Below are positions 33,480-45,757 of a stretch of DNA of 64,000 bases, one piece after another (position 1 is the first letter of the stretch; each line of letters starts with the position of its first letter). Source of the DNA: Phosphuga atrata (lineage: Eukaryota; Arthropoda; Insecta; Coleoptera; Silphidae); contig OX155896.1 of assembly GCA_944588485.1 (NCBI GenBank), forward strand, positions 44,451,196 through 44,515,195, written 5' to 3'. The notes beneath the pieces are model-generated. The model did no database searches. It was not told the origin of the DNA and was given only the letters and a program-made list of their open reading frames with translations. The translations under genes and the position numbers were made by a program.

Positions 33480-34990
33480 AATTGATAACTCAGAAGAATA
33501 ATTATTAGATTACTAGTATATTATTTTGGTATATTATTAGTTATTATTAGTACAAGTATTTCAATTTAAATTTATATGAATTTATGAGCAACACGAACGA
33601 TTGTTTGAGTCAATAATTAAGCAATTTGCAGACATGAAGCAGTAACCGACGGACATTCTTTTAACATAACGCAGAAACGTATTATTATTGTGAACTTGTG
33701 CAAAAAAAAGAGTTAGCTGAAACACGGCAGCTGCAACTCATTATCAAATATCTTAATTGAAATAGAGAATAGGCGTATTTTGTAGATTAATTCTTATCAC
33801 ACAAGATTGGAAGATAATATAGAAGATAATTGGAAGATAATTTGTAATTAAAAATTTTGCACTTATATGCTTAGAAAAAATGAATTAAATAAAAGTCCTA
33901 CAGTTTTATCTACTTTTATTACCAAACAGAGTTTTATTTTGAATCTAATCATCTTGTTAGTAATCTTAAACTCTATCATGACTGTCAGTGAACTTGTATA
34001 ATTATTTCGTAATATTTTCGCAGATTTTCTGAAACGAAAATCGGTCGGTTAATTACTACGTCGGCATTTCGAAGAAGTGAAATTTAATGGTCATATCCGG
34101 CTTATAGTTAACTAATTGTGTTCACCCTAGAGCCTTCCCACTTTGATTGGAGCGCGCATATATGCGCAATTAATAGTAATTGAGTCATAAAACAACGCAA
34201 TAAAATAATGGTGATGTTGATTGTGCCATTAATTGGTTACAATAAACACTGAATGCTCCGAGAGCGCTCACCTCCTCGACTAATTATTATTTGAAAATTT
34301 CCAAACGTAATTTATATTGATGCGTTCCTGAATTGAACCAAGTTATAAAGCTGTCAACGATGATTGATAATGTCTAACTATATGCTATAAGAGAAATGGA
34401 CCATTTCATTTGAGACTATAGATTTACAACGAGAATTCTACCAACAATTGCATGACTAAATCTGATTTACATTGTAATCATCTTCATAATCACGAACTTG
34501 TATCTTCTTACAGCGTGCTTTTTTTTTCTCATTTTGTACTTGGTATAAACTAGAATCATATCGTGAGATCTCACACAAACTCACTAAAAAACCTTTTTAT
34601 TTGCTGTGTCAATGAATTTTGGTGAGACGTTTTAATCGAAAGCAAGTTGAAAGAGCGGCAAGCATAATTGCGATTTGAAAGACGCGTGCATTGAATTGAT
34701 TGATTTTTGTTTTGGCGCCGGAATACAATGGGTTTGTTCCAGATAGGCGAAACAAAACGAAAAAATTGTTTCTATTTCATGTTGAGACGTGAAAGAAAAA
34801 AAAAATAGCTAAATTACCTACTCATCCAGTTTTCATCAGTACACAATGCAAGCTATTTAGTAGCCATGAAATTATATTGCGAAAAAATTCTGCATTATAC
34901 TGAATTTCAAAGCGTGGAATGTTTTTTGAAATTCTATTATTTTTGGAATTATTAATAACAGCCACTCGTTAGGCAAAATTTCTGTTATAT
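33480..34990. other. A+T-rich non-repetitive stretch
   Basis: No gene, RNA or transposon end recognised. 34,080-34,330 is less A+T-biased, with clustered TAATTA/TTAATT cores and a GCGCGCATATATGCGC dyad, which could be regulatory; this is only a guess. Confidence 0.35.
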
Positions 34991-34993
34991 GTA

Positions 34994-35544
34994 CAGGGTG
35001 TTAGGTAAACATGAGGCAAAAATTCAAGGAGTTGTCCCTTGGCCTATTCTAAGAATATTTTGTCTTATGATGATTTCTGAAAAACTCTTTGTTTCGAAGA
35101 TACAGGGTGAACAAAATTTGCAAAAGAAAGAAAGAACATTTTATTATCAAAAAGTACATGTAAAGTTGCTCAATCCACAATAAATGCTCGAAATAACTTC
35201 CTCCAGCCTGGATATAAGCATTCAATCTTCTCGTCAATGAGTGCCGAACTCTTTCAATATAAACAACTGCGACCGACACAAGTGATGATCACTGTTTTAT
35301 CTAGTAGCAATTCAGTTATCGTAAAGAAATCTTTGTAGTTGATTGAAAAACACTTTGGCGTACGCCATACTTTTATTTGGATTAATGATTTCAACAAATA
35401 TCGAAAATGGTTGTCGCAAATTTTGTTCACCCGGTATCTTCGAAACAAAGGGGGTTTTCAGTAATTATCAAAGGACCAAATATTCTTAGAATACACCAAG
35501 GAACAACCTCTTGAATTTTCGCAGCATGTTTACCTAACACACTG
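34994..35544 (-). mobile_element. Deletion derivative of a Tc3/mariner-like element
   Basis: Flanked by TA (34,992-34,993 and 35,545-35,546). Terminal inverted repeats of about 130 bp start CAGGGTGTTAGGTAAACATG on the left and pair with the right end with scattered mismatches. Inside, minus-strand frame 35,279-35,160 reads IERVRHSLTRRLNAYIQAGG followed by SYFEHLL. This is the C-terminal end typical of Tc3/mariner-type transposases (RRLxACIxAxGxHFEHLL). The catalytic domain is missing, so the copy is non-autonomous. Confidence 0.85.
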
Positions 35545-35837
35545 TATATGGTACTTGTACAAGTTCGCAATTACATTAATTTGGTCGTGTTTGCCAAGTT
35601 TTAACAGCTCTATTCGTACTTCGTATTCGTACTTCTCGGACTAGCTCCTAGATAAACCAATTATTTTCAGTTTTAAAATAATTGGAAAATCACTATAATT
35701 ATTATTAATGTGAAATTGAAATACGATACGAGATTTCATAATTCTTGTATTAAATTATAAATTCGATTAGCCTTAATTTGTTAATATCAAAGGAAATATA
35801 AATAAAGTATTAATTGCGTTTCAGTTTAATAACTGTT

Positions 35838-36200
35838 ATAACTTAATGCTACCGTTCTTAATAAATGTTGATAATTATAAGAAGCCAGTATTTATACGTA
35901 AAGTAGCAATTAATTTTGTCTGAAAGAATGAACAAAATATTCGTTCGATTTTTTTGTTTCTTGTATATATTTTGTAAACGGGAATAGTTTTGGCTTTATA
36001 AAGAAAACTTAATGCTACCGTTTTTAATAAATGTTTATAATTATAAAAGTCGGTATTTATATGTAAAGTAGCAATTAGTTTTGTTTGAATGAAAGAATAA
36101 AATATTGGTTCGATATAATTAGTTCGAATTTTTTGTTTGTTTTGTATGTGTGTTGAATTTATTTTGTAAAGGGGAATAGATGTGGCTTTATAAAGAAAAT
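35838..36200 (+). repeat. Diverged tandem duplication, ~170-190 bp unit
   Basis: Two copies beginning AATGCTACCGTT at about 35,847 and 36,010, both with GTATTTATA, AAAGTAGCAATTA and ending TTGGCTTTATAAAGAAAA or TGTGGCTTTATAAAGAAAA. The region after it (36,200-36,650) is unassigned. Confidence 0.75.
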
Positions 36201-36790
36201 TCTCGATGTAAAAGGCACCGAAGGATGAATAGAAGACGCAAGAAGAATGCATTAATAAAGAAATTATTTTTAATCGATAATGGCAGAGTAGCTCGGAGCG
36301 GTGGAGCGTAATTTTCTCCGACAAAAAGTCCGAGCACGAATGTAACTTCCGTAGAAGTGCAGTTTCTTCTTGCCAACGTCTTTATTTGGAAATGTGTAAT
36401 TTAGCTCAAATCAGCAATACAAATTGACTGATAAATATTTATTTGTTTTTTCTCAAAAGCTCTTTTACCTCATGTTTAATATTATTTGATATAAACTTGC
36501 ATACATAGAAATCGGCCCACTGTAAATTTTTTACTAACTATTTTTTTTAGAAACTATTTATGAGATGTAATAAAGAAATGTGCCGTTTGAAAGACAGTTT
36601 AAAATTTTCATACTCTTCTGAGATATGAATATTCATTTATAAGGCAAATTTCATATTTATTGAACCTAAAGCCGGTAACTGAAACTGATATTTACAACAA
36701 AATCCTCAATATAACATCTAGTGCTATGGGCTCTGATGGAATAAATATCAATATGATGAACAAATTCCTTGCCTCAGATAAAAATCTTCC

Positions 36791-37315
36791 CTGATTTCTT
36801 TAAATATTTTAATAAAGAAACTCTATTTTGATAAAGAGTTGCATATCCCGGAGCAACTCTCCCAATAAAATACACTAAACTTCTATAAGCATCATAATGG
36901 ATTGGTTTCCAATTGTATATATTCTTCTTGAGCAACTTGGACACTTTATCCTGACCTTTCTGTTTGAATTGCATATCATCTTCTATTTGATACAGATCTG
37001 TTTTTAACCCTTACCTCCTTATAACTTCTTCATATAAATCATATATAATTTTCTATTTAAAGATTTGCTATCATTTAGAATAGCTTTTAAAGGATAATCT
37101 TCTATAAAATTTTCTATACTTTTTAATAAGTTATCTGGGACACAAATATTTGTATATTTTATAATGTCAGGAATACGGCGTGGCTTGTATGTATTATCTT
37201 TAATACATTTCAAAATTTCCTCATCTGTTTTTATTTGTAATTTGTGTTTACCATTTCCATAATTTCGACAGATAATTTTAACTATTGTCGTAAATTTTTG
37301 ATACTTCCAATTATT
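36791..37315 (-). other. Unidentified insert in LINE A with two minus-strand ORFs
   Basis: Sequence not found in LINE A copy 2 at this position. Minus frames 37,321-37,019 (100 codons) and 36,974-36,774 (66 codons) are Lys/Ile/Tyr-rich. The first contains TDEEILKCIKDNTYKPRRIP and NLLKSIENFIEDYPLKA, the second NWKPIHYDAYRSLVYFIGRV. Amphipathic helices look likely; no family is recognised. A donor-like GAG|GTAAGG follows the first frame. Origin and boundaries are unresolved. Confidence 0.4.
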
Positions 37316-37883
37316 ACTCATATAATTAACAGTTGCTTGCTAGAGAGCATATTTCCGTACGCATGGTAACATGTCCACCCAATTTCCAAAAAACGCACAC
37401 ACTAACTTAATTACCGATCTAGGGCCCATTTCTATTTTGCCAACCAATTCCAAAATCCTTAAAAAAGTTGTAGAGTTGTGGCAAGTTTCTTGAAGGAAAT
37501 AAAATCTTTGCGTCGACTCAATGCGGTTTTAGAAAAGGTCATAGCTCCACTACAGTACTAAAGAACGTAATTGATGAAATATCAAGGGCGCTTGATAGCC
37601 ACAATGTAGCTGTACTAGTACTATTGGAGTTGACTAAAGCCTTTGATACGGTCAATCATTGTATACTTCTTAGTATTCTACACTGTATAGGAATGTCCAA
37701 AAACGCTATACAGTATTTTTACTAGTTTATTGCGGGGCAGAAGCCAAAGGGTTTAATTACAAAATGATATCTCTGAAAGTATAGTTGTAAATGGTGTTGC
37801 GCCACCAGGGTACTGTGTTGGGACCATTACTGTTTACTTTATACACTATAAATATAGGAGCATCAATAAAGAACGGTCTATAT

Positions 37884-40670
37884 CAGGGGTCTCCAAACTT
37901 TCCAGCCTTAGGGCCATACTGATTACTCCAGTAAGTTCCGAGGGCCAAAACCATATTATCATTGTTGCCGGTGGTAAAAAGTGAAATAGTCCACTGTGAA
38001 AAAAAAGTCCGAAAAGGTACGCAACGTTTAAATAATCGGACTAAAGTCCGCAAAACGGCAACACTGCATATTATTAATTTTCCTGTCATTATTTGTAATT
38101 TCTAGATTTGTTGTAGAGTACGAGCCATGAGGAGTAACGTGACACGACATCTGGTGGACAGAAGCGGAAATAGGTAGTACCTTCTATCGCTAACAGATGG
38201 CGCTTATAGCACGTACAGAATAATCTCGTTGGTTCGAGAAAGTTCTGGTGTCTTCCACTCACTTCTAGATGGCAGTAATTGGAATATATAAGTAGGCTAG
38301 TGGCGCAACCACAAGTCAGTTCCTATGACACTGTTGTGAAATAAAATAGTGCGTACCTCCTTAAAACGTGTTTGTGCGTGTTTAAGTTTAAGACATCTTT
38401 GTAACAGTATTTTGATTTGAATTGTTGCTTTTGTGTGTGATTTAGTAGTATGGAAAAGAAGCGAAAAATTGATAGTGAATGCAGAAAATTCAAAGATCAG
38501 TGGAACATTCAGTATTTCGTAATTGAGTCCAGTAACAAGGCGCTATGTTTGATTTGCAATGAAAGCATAGCCGTTCTCAAGGAATATAACATTAAACGTC
38601 ATTATGAAACAAAACATTTTCAAAATTACTCAAAATATACAGGAAGTTTGCGGACAGAAAAATTCGAAGCTATGAAGCGCGGATTGAAATCGCAGCAATC
38701 TTCATTTACAAAACTCAAAACTGAACAAGAGGCTGCAACTCGTGCCAGCTTTCGTGTGGCTCTTGAAATTGCAAAACGTGGAAAACCAATCACCGATGGA
38801 GAAATGATCAAAGAATGCATAATTGCAGTAGCCGAAGAAATGTGCCCTGAAAAGGTAAACTTATTAAAAACTGTCAGTATGTCAGCAAACACTGTGGCTC
38901 GAAGTGTAGAAAACATCGCTGAAAATATATATCCTCTCAACTGTTCGACAAAAATGGACATGTTGAGTGGTTTTATTTGGCCTTGGATGAGTCAACGGAT
39001 GTGTCAGATACTGCTCAGGTGTTGATTTATATTCGAGGAGTAGATAAAAGCTATGAAGTGCATGAAGAACTACTTGATATGTATAGTATTCATGGCACAA
39101 CTACTGGTACAGATATTTTTAAAGGAGTTGAAATGGCCATTAATCAAAAGAACCTTCGATGGAAAAACTTGAAATGTATTACAACTGATGGAGGCAAAAA
39201 CATGAGTGGGAAAGATAAAGGAGTGGTCGCTCTTGTGTCAAAGGCTGTAGAAAATGACGGTGGTTCAAAACCATTAGTCTTACATTGTATCATTCATCAA
39301 CAGTCTTTGTGCGGAAAATGTTTGGATATGTCTGAAGTTCTGAAACCAGTCATATCAACTGTTAATTTTATCAGGGCTTTTATTTTGGGCTGAATCACCG
39401 ACAATTCCGACAATTTATTGAAGAGAGAGGAGAAAATGACTTACCTTATCATACTGCCGTACGTTGGCTTAGTTGTGGGAAAGTCCTTCAGCGCTTTTTT
39501 GAACTTCGAGCAGTGATCGAAATTTTTTTGAATGAAAAGCATCGCCCTCTTACTGAATTACAAAACAACGCATGGCTGTGGAAGTTAGCATTCTATGTTG
39601 ATTTGACAAAACATGTGAACGAACTGAATTTGAGATTGCAAGGAGAAAACCAGCATCTTCCTGATTTATACACTAATATCAAATCATTCCGGAAGAAATT
39701 GATACTGTTTCAATCACAACTACGAAGTAAATGTTTTTCACATTTTAAAACATGTGAAATATTCAGCCACACCACTGAGACTGAGTTTCCTATCGATTTT
39801 GCAATCGAAACTTTGAGTTCTTTGAAAATAAATTTTGATACTCGTTTCTCGGACTTTGATGCCATTGCGAATCAAATTAAGATTTTTCAGAATCCTTTTG
39901 ATACTGACATTGAAACCCTAGCCCCGGAACTTCAAATGGAAATGATTGATCTACAGTGCAGTGATATAATCAAGAACAAATATCAAAACTCATCTTTGTT
40001 GGAATTTTATAAGAGTCTTCCACTGACACAATTAGATAATTTGCATAAATTTGCTCGTGGGCTGTTTTCTGTTTTTGGTACTACTTATTTGTGTGAGAAG
40101 ACCTTCTCCAAAATGAAGTACACAAAAAATGTTTACAGATCTAAATTAACTGATGAGCATCTTAAATCTCTTTTAATAATTGGTACAAGTAAAATTAGTC
40201 CACAACTACAAACTATTGTCAGTGGCAAATCTCAATTACATAAATCTCATTAGTATTGCATATGTCATTATGCTTGTTATAAGTTATGCTTTTATTTAAA
40301 ATGTATAAAATGTTAGTTGGATTTATTTCAATAATTTGTTAGTTATTATACACTGAAGTTAAATTTTCTGCATATTATACATGTCTTTTACTCATTACAA
40401 TTCTGTGTTTCTTTATCCAACTTATCACAAAAACAATAACAATAAGCCTACAACAATGTTATGAGTAGTTAGCCCATGACCATATCCATGTAGATGTCAT
40501 ATTAATAATTATTCAACATAAAATTAGAATACTTCAGTAAACTAAATTTAATTTGCTATAAAAAATATGTTCTGTAAAAGGAGTTTTCATGTATGCTAGC
40601 TCTCCGCGGGCCGGACAAAATCTGTCCGCGGGCCGGATGTGGCCCTCGGGCCGTAGTTTGGAGACCCCTG
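37884..40670 (+). mobile_element. hAT transposon, 2787 bp
   Basis: Terminal inverted repeats CAGGGGTCTCCAAACT and AGTTTGGAGACCCCTG. Flanking 8-bp duplication GTCTATAT (37,876-37,883) and GTCTTTAT (40,671-40,678) with one mismatch. It is inserted in the RT region of LINE A copy 1, between motifs B and C. Subterminal sequence is G+C-rich (GGGCCGGATGTGGCCC) on the right. Confidence 0.95.
38450..40253 (+). pseudogene. hAT transposase (BED finger, GTF2IRD2-like)
   Basis: Transposase of the element above. Start at 38,450 gives MEKKRKIDSECRKFKDQWNI. An N-terminal CxxC...HxxxxH zinc finger (LCLICNESI, then IKRHYETKH) binds DNA. ALDESTDVSDTAQVL near 38,978 holds the first catalytic Asp, CITTDGGKNMSG near 39,177 the second, and LCEKTFSKMKY near 40,089 with RSKLTDEHL the C-terminal hAT dimerisation block and probable Glu. 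Two frameshifts, near 38,975 and near 39,390, separate three open frames. Otherwise length (~600 codons) is normal, indicating a fairly young copy. Confidence 0.9.
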
Positions 40671-41244
40671 GTCTTTATCATCAGTATGCTGACACACAGT
40701 TAATATATACGTTGCTGATAAGCTTGAACTCGCTGAACGATTTATAGATGACGACCTGAAAAGTATAGCTAATTTCACCACTGGACATGTGTTTATTTAA
40801 AATTGAAAGTGTTGCAATCCTGTAGGCATATCCTATCTTAAATTAAAAAAGAAAACTAGTGACTGCCTGTGTTCTGTCAATGCTTAGTAACCCTGAATGA
40901 GTGTATACAAGTTTCATTAATAAGAAGGATTGCGCCAGTGTACAACGAGCACAAAATAGGTGTATCAAATTTGTACATGGCCTAAGACCGTGCCAAAAAA
41001 TATCCACAGAAATTCGATGCAAATGGATTATTATGAAAAAACATCGAAAATTTCATCTTACATGTCTTTAAAAAAAAACTTTTGTTCTGCAAATTACCCA
41101 GGTATCTGTATAACAAAATAACCTACAGAACTACGAACGAACGTTCATACAATAATATTCGTAATAAGGGCTTGTACCATAAAAACCTATAATACACATA
41201 AGATATAAAAAACCTATACACAATACCTCAAAATTGATTTTTTT

Positions 41245-42925
41245 TTTTTTTTATTACAACTATTTCATTATTTAAGATACAAACCTAAATGAAATATGTC
41301 AAAACAGGAAAAAAAATACATAACTAAGTTAACTGAATTAATGAAAACAAAAACAGAATTGACGAGAAATATGAGAAAAAACTAAAATTAAATTACTAAA
41401 TAATAAAATTAAATTACTAATATACTAAAATTTCTAATTCGAATAAAATTCGTCTATTGCATATGGTTCAATATTATTAATCCAACGATAAAGTTCCCTT
41501 TTAAGCTGTTTAATGTGTGTAATACGTTTAATTTCGCTAGGCAGCTTGTTGTAGAATTTAGCAGACATATAGGGTTGATTTTTCTGAGACATTGTTAACA
41601 TATATTTAGGTAACTGATAAAGATCTCTGTTATATCTAGTTTCTCGTTCTTTGGGCTTATTAAAACATTCAAATAAATGTTTATGTTTGAATACAAATAA
41701 AATGCTTTCGTAGATATATGTCGTGGATAATCTGTAGTGCATCTTTTAGTTTAAAATATAATACTTTTTGTTTTGTTCTGATTTAATATCAGACTAGGTT
41801 AGCGTTTCCGTTAATATCTAGCATTGACTTATTTATTATTAAAAGGGTAGTGTCGTCCGCATAGTTAACCATGGTATGTTGAGGGTTGATATGCGTTTTG
41901 GGGAGGTCATTAATAAAAATGGTGAAGAGCAATAGACCAATAGTGCTCCCCTGTGGGATACCCATGCTGATACTCCTTTCGCTGGACATTACGCAACCAT
42001 TCGGAGTGTCTAAACTTGTTATTTGTGATCTGTTGTTAAGGTACGATTTTAACCATTCTAGTGCAACCCCTCTGATGCCGCATTTGTTTAATTTGTTTTG
42101 TAGAATAGTGTGATCCACTAGATCATATGCCTTGGATAAATCCATTAGCAAACCTAGTGGGATATTCTTAGCTTCTAGATTATTCATAATATCCTTGATG
42201 AATTCGTAGCAGGCAGTATCGATATTCTTTCCTTTGATGAATCCGTGTTGCTGTGGGCTTATTGTTTGATATTTTTCAAGGAATGATATTATTCTAGTAC
42301 AGCTGAGTTTTTCGAACACTTTTGAAAACACTGAAAGGATACTTATTGGTCTGTAATTTCCCACATCACTTATATTTCCGCTTTTGTGAATTGGAGTTAT
42401 TATGGCTACTTTAAGTTTCTCTGGGAATTTGCCAACAGTGAAGGAGTTATTTATGATGGACTTTAATGACTCGATAAAAATCGATAGGAATACATGTTTT
42501 AGCACGATTGAAGGAATCTCGTCTTGACCCGCACTTTTCTTGTTTTTTAAATTCATGATTGTACTATATAGTTCTTCACTTGTTACTGGTGTTAGAAATA
42601 TCGAATTGTTACTCGCTGTTATATTGTCATTGAATTCTAATGTCGGTATAGTAATAAACAATAGCTTCGCCCTGTCTACGAAGAAATTATTTATCTTTGT
42701 AGCACTGGTTTGTGGATCCTCATTACGGTTATAGTAGGTGGTATTTTTCTTTTTAAAATTCGTTAAATCACGAATAATTCTCCAAGTTGTTTTTTTGAAC
42801 ATTTGAAGATTCTATTAACTGATTATTTAAATTTTCTTTTTTTCGTTTTCTTAATAGATTTGTGTATTGTAGAGTTTCTTGCAGTTTGGAGAAAATCTAC
42901 ATAGTACTTGGGCTACTCCCAGACA
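41245..42925 (-). pseudogene. 5'-truncated CR1/Jockey-like LINE
   Basis: A T-run at 41,244-41,260 is the poly(A) tail on minus. The 337-codon frame 42,802-41,789 carries the RT: KKSAGQDEIPSIVLKH, NYRPISILSVFSKVFEKL, QHGFIKGKNIDTACYEFI, LLMDLSKAYDLVDH (motif A), MGIPQGSTIGLLLFTIFIND (motif B) and VNYADDTTLLI (motif C, intact). Frame 41,742-41,434 is the C-terminus (FVFKHKHLFECF, YNKLPSEIKRI). Only about 50 bp separates them where a thumb domain is expected, so there is an internal deletion near 41,765. No endonuclease. Inserted in LINE A copy 1; copy 2 near 28,205-28,225 shows the empty site. Confidence 0.88.
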
Positions 42926-42975
42926 CGTTTACGTACACTTAAAAAATAACGTCCATCATTAATAATCTACCAATG

Positions 42976-44779
42976 CAGTGGTCCGAATCTGAAAAAAGTT
43001 GGACAAATATCGAACAATGATAGTCACCGAATGAGTTTATTTCAAAAGAATCTTGTAGAGGATGCTTCAGTGTATGTTATTCTAAAATAAAAGTGTGATA
43101 TCTTTTACGGTTGAGACCCTACGCCCGTTCAAAGTTACCATGGCCGGCTCAGCGCGCGCGCACACGTGTAGCGGCTCCGAAATATCTTTGTTTATTAAAG
43201 TGCGTGTAACTTTTTAATAGGGTGTCCTTTTACGTTTTTGTTTGATAGAGGGTGTTAAAGAAGGTATGCAGAATACTTACATATATAACGTTTCCAATAA
43301 TTTATACTCGCGTGAATTAGAAATCAAGTCAAAGATGTGTCTACATAATGGTATTTCTTATAAAAAAAATCTGTAAAATAGCAAAAAAGTTATCACCGCA
43401 GCGGGGCTTAAGAAGTTGAGATATAGAACATATGGATTACGATGTTTTGTAATACAATCTAGAAGAAAATCTTGCGCATGTCTGCCTCTGTACATGGGAG
43501 ATTAGAAATACGAGACGCCGCGCCGCGCCGGGCAAATTGTTTGTTATTTAGGATCTACGCAGACACGGTTTTGTCATTAAATTTTCATCATTTTTGCAAT
43601 TAATAATTTGAATAACACTCCGCGAAAATATTATTGTGAATAAATTACTTAATATTACATCACTTTATGTCTGCATTTTAGAATTGCGTATTGATAAAAT
43701 AATCTGTACTCGTCGAGCACTGTTCAAGAATATACGGAACCATTTGAACTTGGAAACTCAATGTAAAGGTTTGGAGGAACATTTATTCACTAAAATGGAA
43801 TGTTTTCAATTCCATGAAGAGGATCGACGTCCTTTGAAGAAGCTGTTGTCCATATTAAAAAAGAGATGGAAACTATCTCAAGGAGCAACATAACGCTTTC
43901 TCCGAAACAACGAACAGCGGCTATCTTATTCCGGTATTTATTATTCCATAATAACTGCTACTCCGAATTTTTTTTTAAAGAAAATCAATCAAACACTTAA
44001 ACTGTTTATTATTTCACAATTGTAATATTCTATTGCTATAACCAATATTTAATACGTAGACACCTACATATTTCCCGTTAATACCTAACTTTTCATATGA
44101 AATTCCGAACAATTTTTAAAGACGTGATTGCCATTTTGAATTTTAAAAATGTATTATTAAATTTATAATCAATGATCTCAAAAACCCTTTTAAATATTTC
44201 ATTGAATACCCTTATATAGGGTACCTATTTATATGAAATTCCAAACGATTTTTAAAGAAGTGCTCCGTCATATTGGCTCTTCCATTTTGAATTTTAAAAT
44301 TATACTATTTAATTCGAAATCAATAACCTCAACAATCCTAATATACCAATTTATATGAAATTCCAATCAAGTTTTAATAAAGTGCTCGGCCATATTGGAT
44401 CCGCCATGTTGATTTATTTGATTATATAAAGTTCATAATCAGTGACCTTGAAAACAATTAAATACCAATTTATATGAAATTTTGATCAATTTTGAATGAA
44501 ATGGTCGGCCATATTAGATCCGACATTTTGAATTTTAAAATTATATTATGAAATTTGTAATAAGTGACCTCGAAAACCCCTATATACCAATTTATAGGAA
44601 ATTTCGATTAATTTTTAATTAAGTGGTTGGCCATATTCGATCCGCCAATTTGAATTTAAAAATTATTGTATGAAATTCGTAATAAGCGTCCTGGAAAACC
44701 CATATACCAATTCACGTATAAGTCTGAAACTTCTTTCTATTTTTGGCCAACTTGTTTGAAATCCAGACCACTGTGCAAT
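42976..44779. mobile_element. CACAGTGG-type TIR element, ~1.8 kb
   Basis: Left end GCAGTGGTCCGAATCTGAAA and the complement of the right end (CACAGTGGTCTGGATTTCAA) pair over about 38 bp, including AAGTTGG. CAAT occurs on both sides, and LINE A copy 2 near 28,165 shows the uninterrupted site with one CAAT. Ends and 4-bp duplication resemble Chapaev-type elements, but no transposase is recognisable. An 85-codon frame (43,636-43,893) has no known motif. The right half is the 120-bp tandem repeat. Confidence 0.65.
44086..44710 (+). repeat. ~120-bp tandem repeat, about six units
   Basis: Degenerate units with CCAATTTATATGAAATT, TTTTTAATGAAGTG-like, GGCCATATTGGATCCGCCA and TTGAATTTTAAAATTATA, then GTGACCTCGAAAACCC. 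It lies inside the TIR element above. Confidence 0.85.
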
Positions 44780-44835
44780 GGAGTTAAGGCAAGCGAGCGT
44801 TGTATAATAATTATGTTAAAATGCAAAGAATACAG

Positions 44836-45757
44836 CAGTGGTTCTCAAATTTTTTTTGCCGCGGCACCCTTATCGCGGTAAAAAAATCTCGCGGCACCCT
44901 AGTCGGGCTACAAAAGTTTCGCGACACAGCTACCGTAAAAACGGTTTGAAATTTTTTCCCCTTGATAGCCATCGCACTTCTGTGTGCAGAAAGAGGTGGA
45001 AGTGATCCAAACCCAGATCTTCGGAGATAAATTTTAAAAGACGTGCTTGAAGCGGGCGGTTCTTAACATGCTTAATTATCCTCACAGCGCCAGCCAATAT
45101 GACTCTTAAATCTTGCGGCATCCTTCTAGTTGCCAGAGAATGTCGATGGATGGCACAGTGGCTGCTGGTGGCATTGTCTGCCACTTGATTCTTTCTAGAA
45201 ACGGCTCTCTTTACTTTTCCAACCATTGCAGCCGCTCCATCGCTGCAAATATTGCTCTATTTGCTCCATTTCAAATCATGTTGTGGCTAAAAAATCATGT
45301 GTGGTGTAAGTTTCAAGCAATTCACTCATCAAAAGTTCTTCTTCTATTTGCATTTTGAATGAATACCTTACAAACACAAGAAAAACAGCAAGTCCCGCAA
45401 CGTCGGTACTTTCATCTACATTTGGTCTTGAGTTGCGTTTCCGCGAACTAAGGCAGACGAACTTGAATGATTTAGACTCACAGTTGTTTGCTGGGATATT
45501 TCGTCTCCTCCGACGATGCTGGTTGTCATTGAAACAATCGCTTTAGAAGCTTCTGTGAGTTCATGACCTTTCTGTTTTAAAGTCCCAGATTTTAGCCAAT
45601 TGTCCATAATTCTGCATTAAAAATAGGAACTCAAATTCGTTTATTGTTCATATAATTTTCTCTTAACATTTTTTACATTTCTTGATTATTGCTGCGGCAC
45701 CCCAGGCATACGCCCGCGGCACCCCAGGGTGCCGCGGCAACCAGTTTGAGAACCACT
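44836..45757 (-). mobile_element. Second hAT, truncated, ZBED5/FAM200-like transposase
   Basis: Ends CAGTGGTTCTCAAA and TTTGAGAACCACT, flanked by exact 8-bp GAATACAG (44,828-44,835 and 45,758-45,765). LINE A copy 2 near 28,110-28,125 has the single unoccupied site. Minus-strand coding: MDNWLKSGTLK near 45,605, VDESTDVAGLAVFLVF near 45,415 (first Asp), CSDGAAAMVGKVK near 45,240 (second Asp), SSHCAIHRHSLATR near 45,140 and HTEVRWLSRGK near 44,965. The C-terminal dimerisation domain is missing and there are frameshifts, so the copy is defective. Confidence 0.93.
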
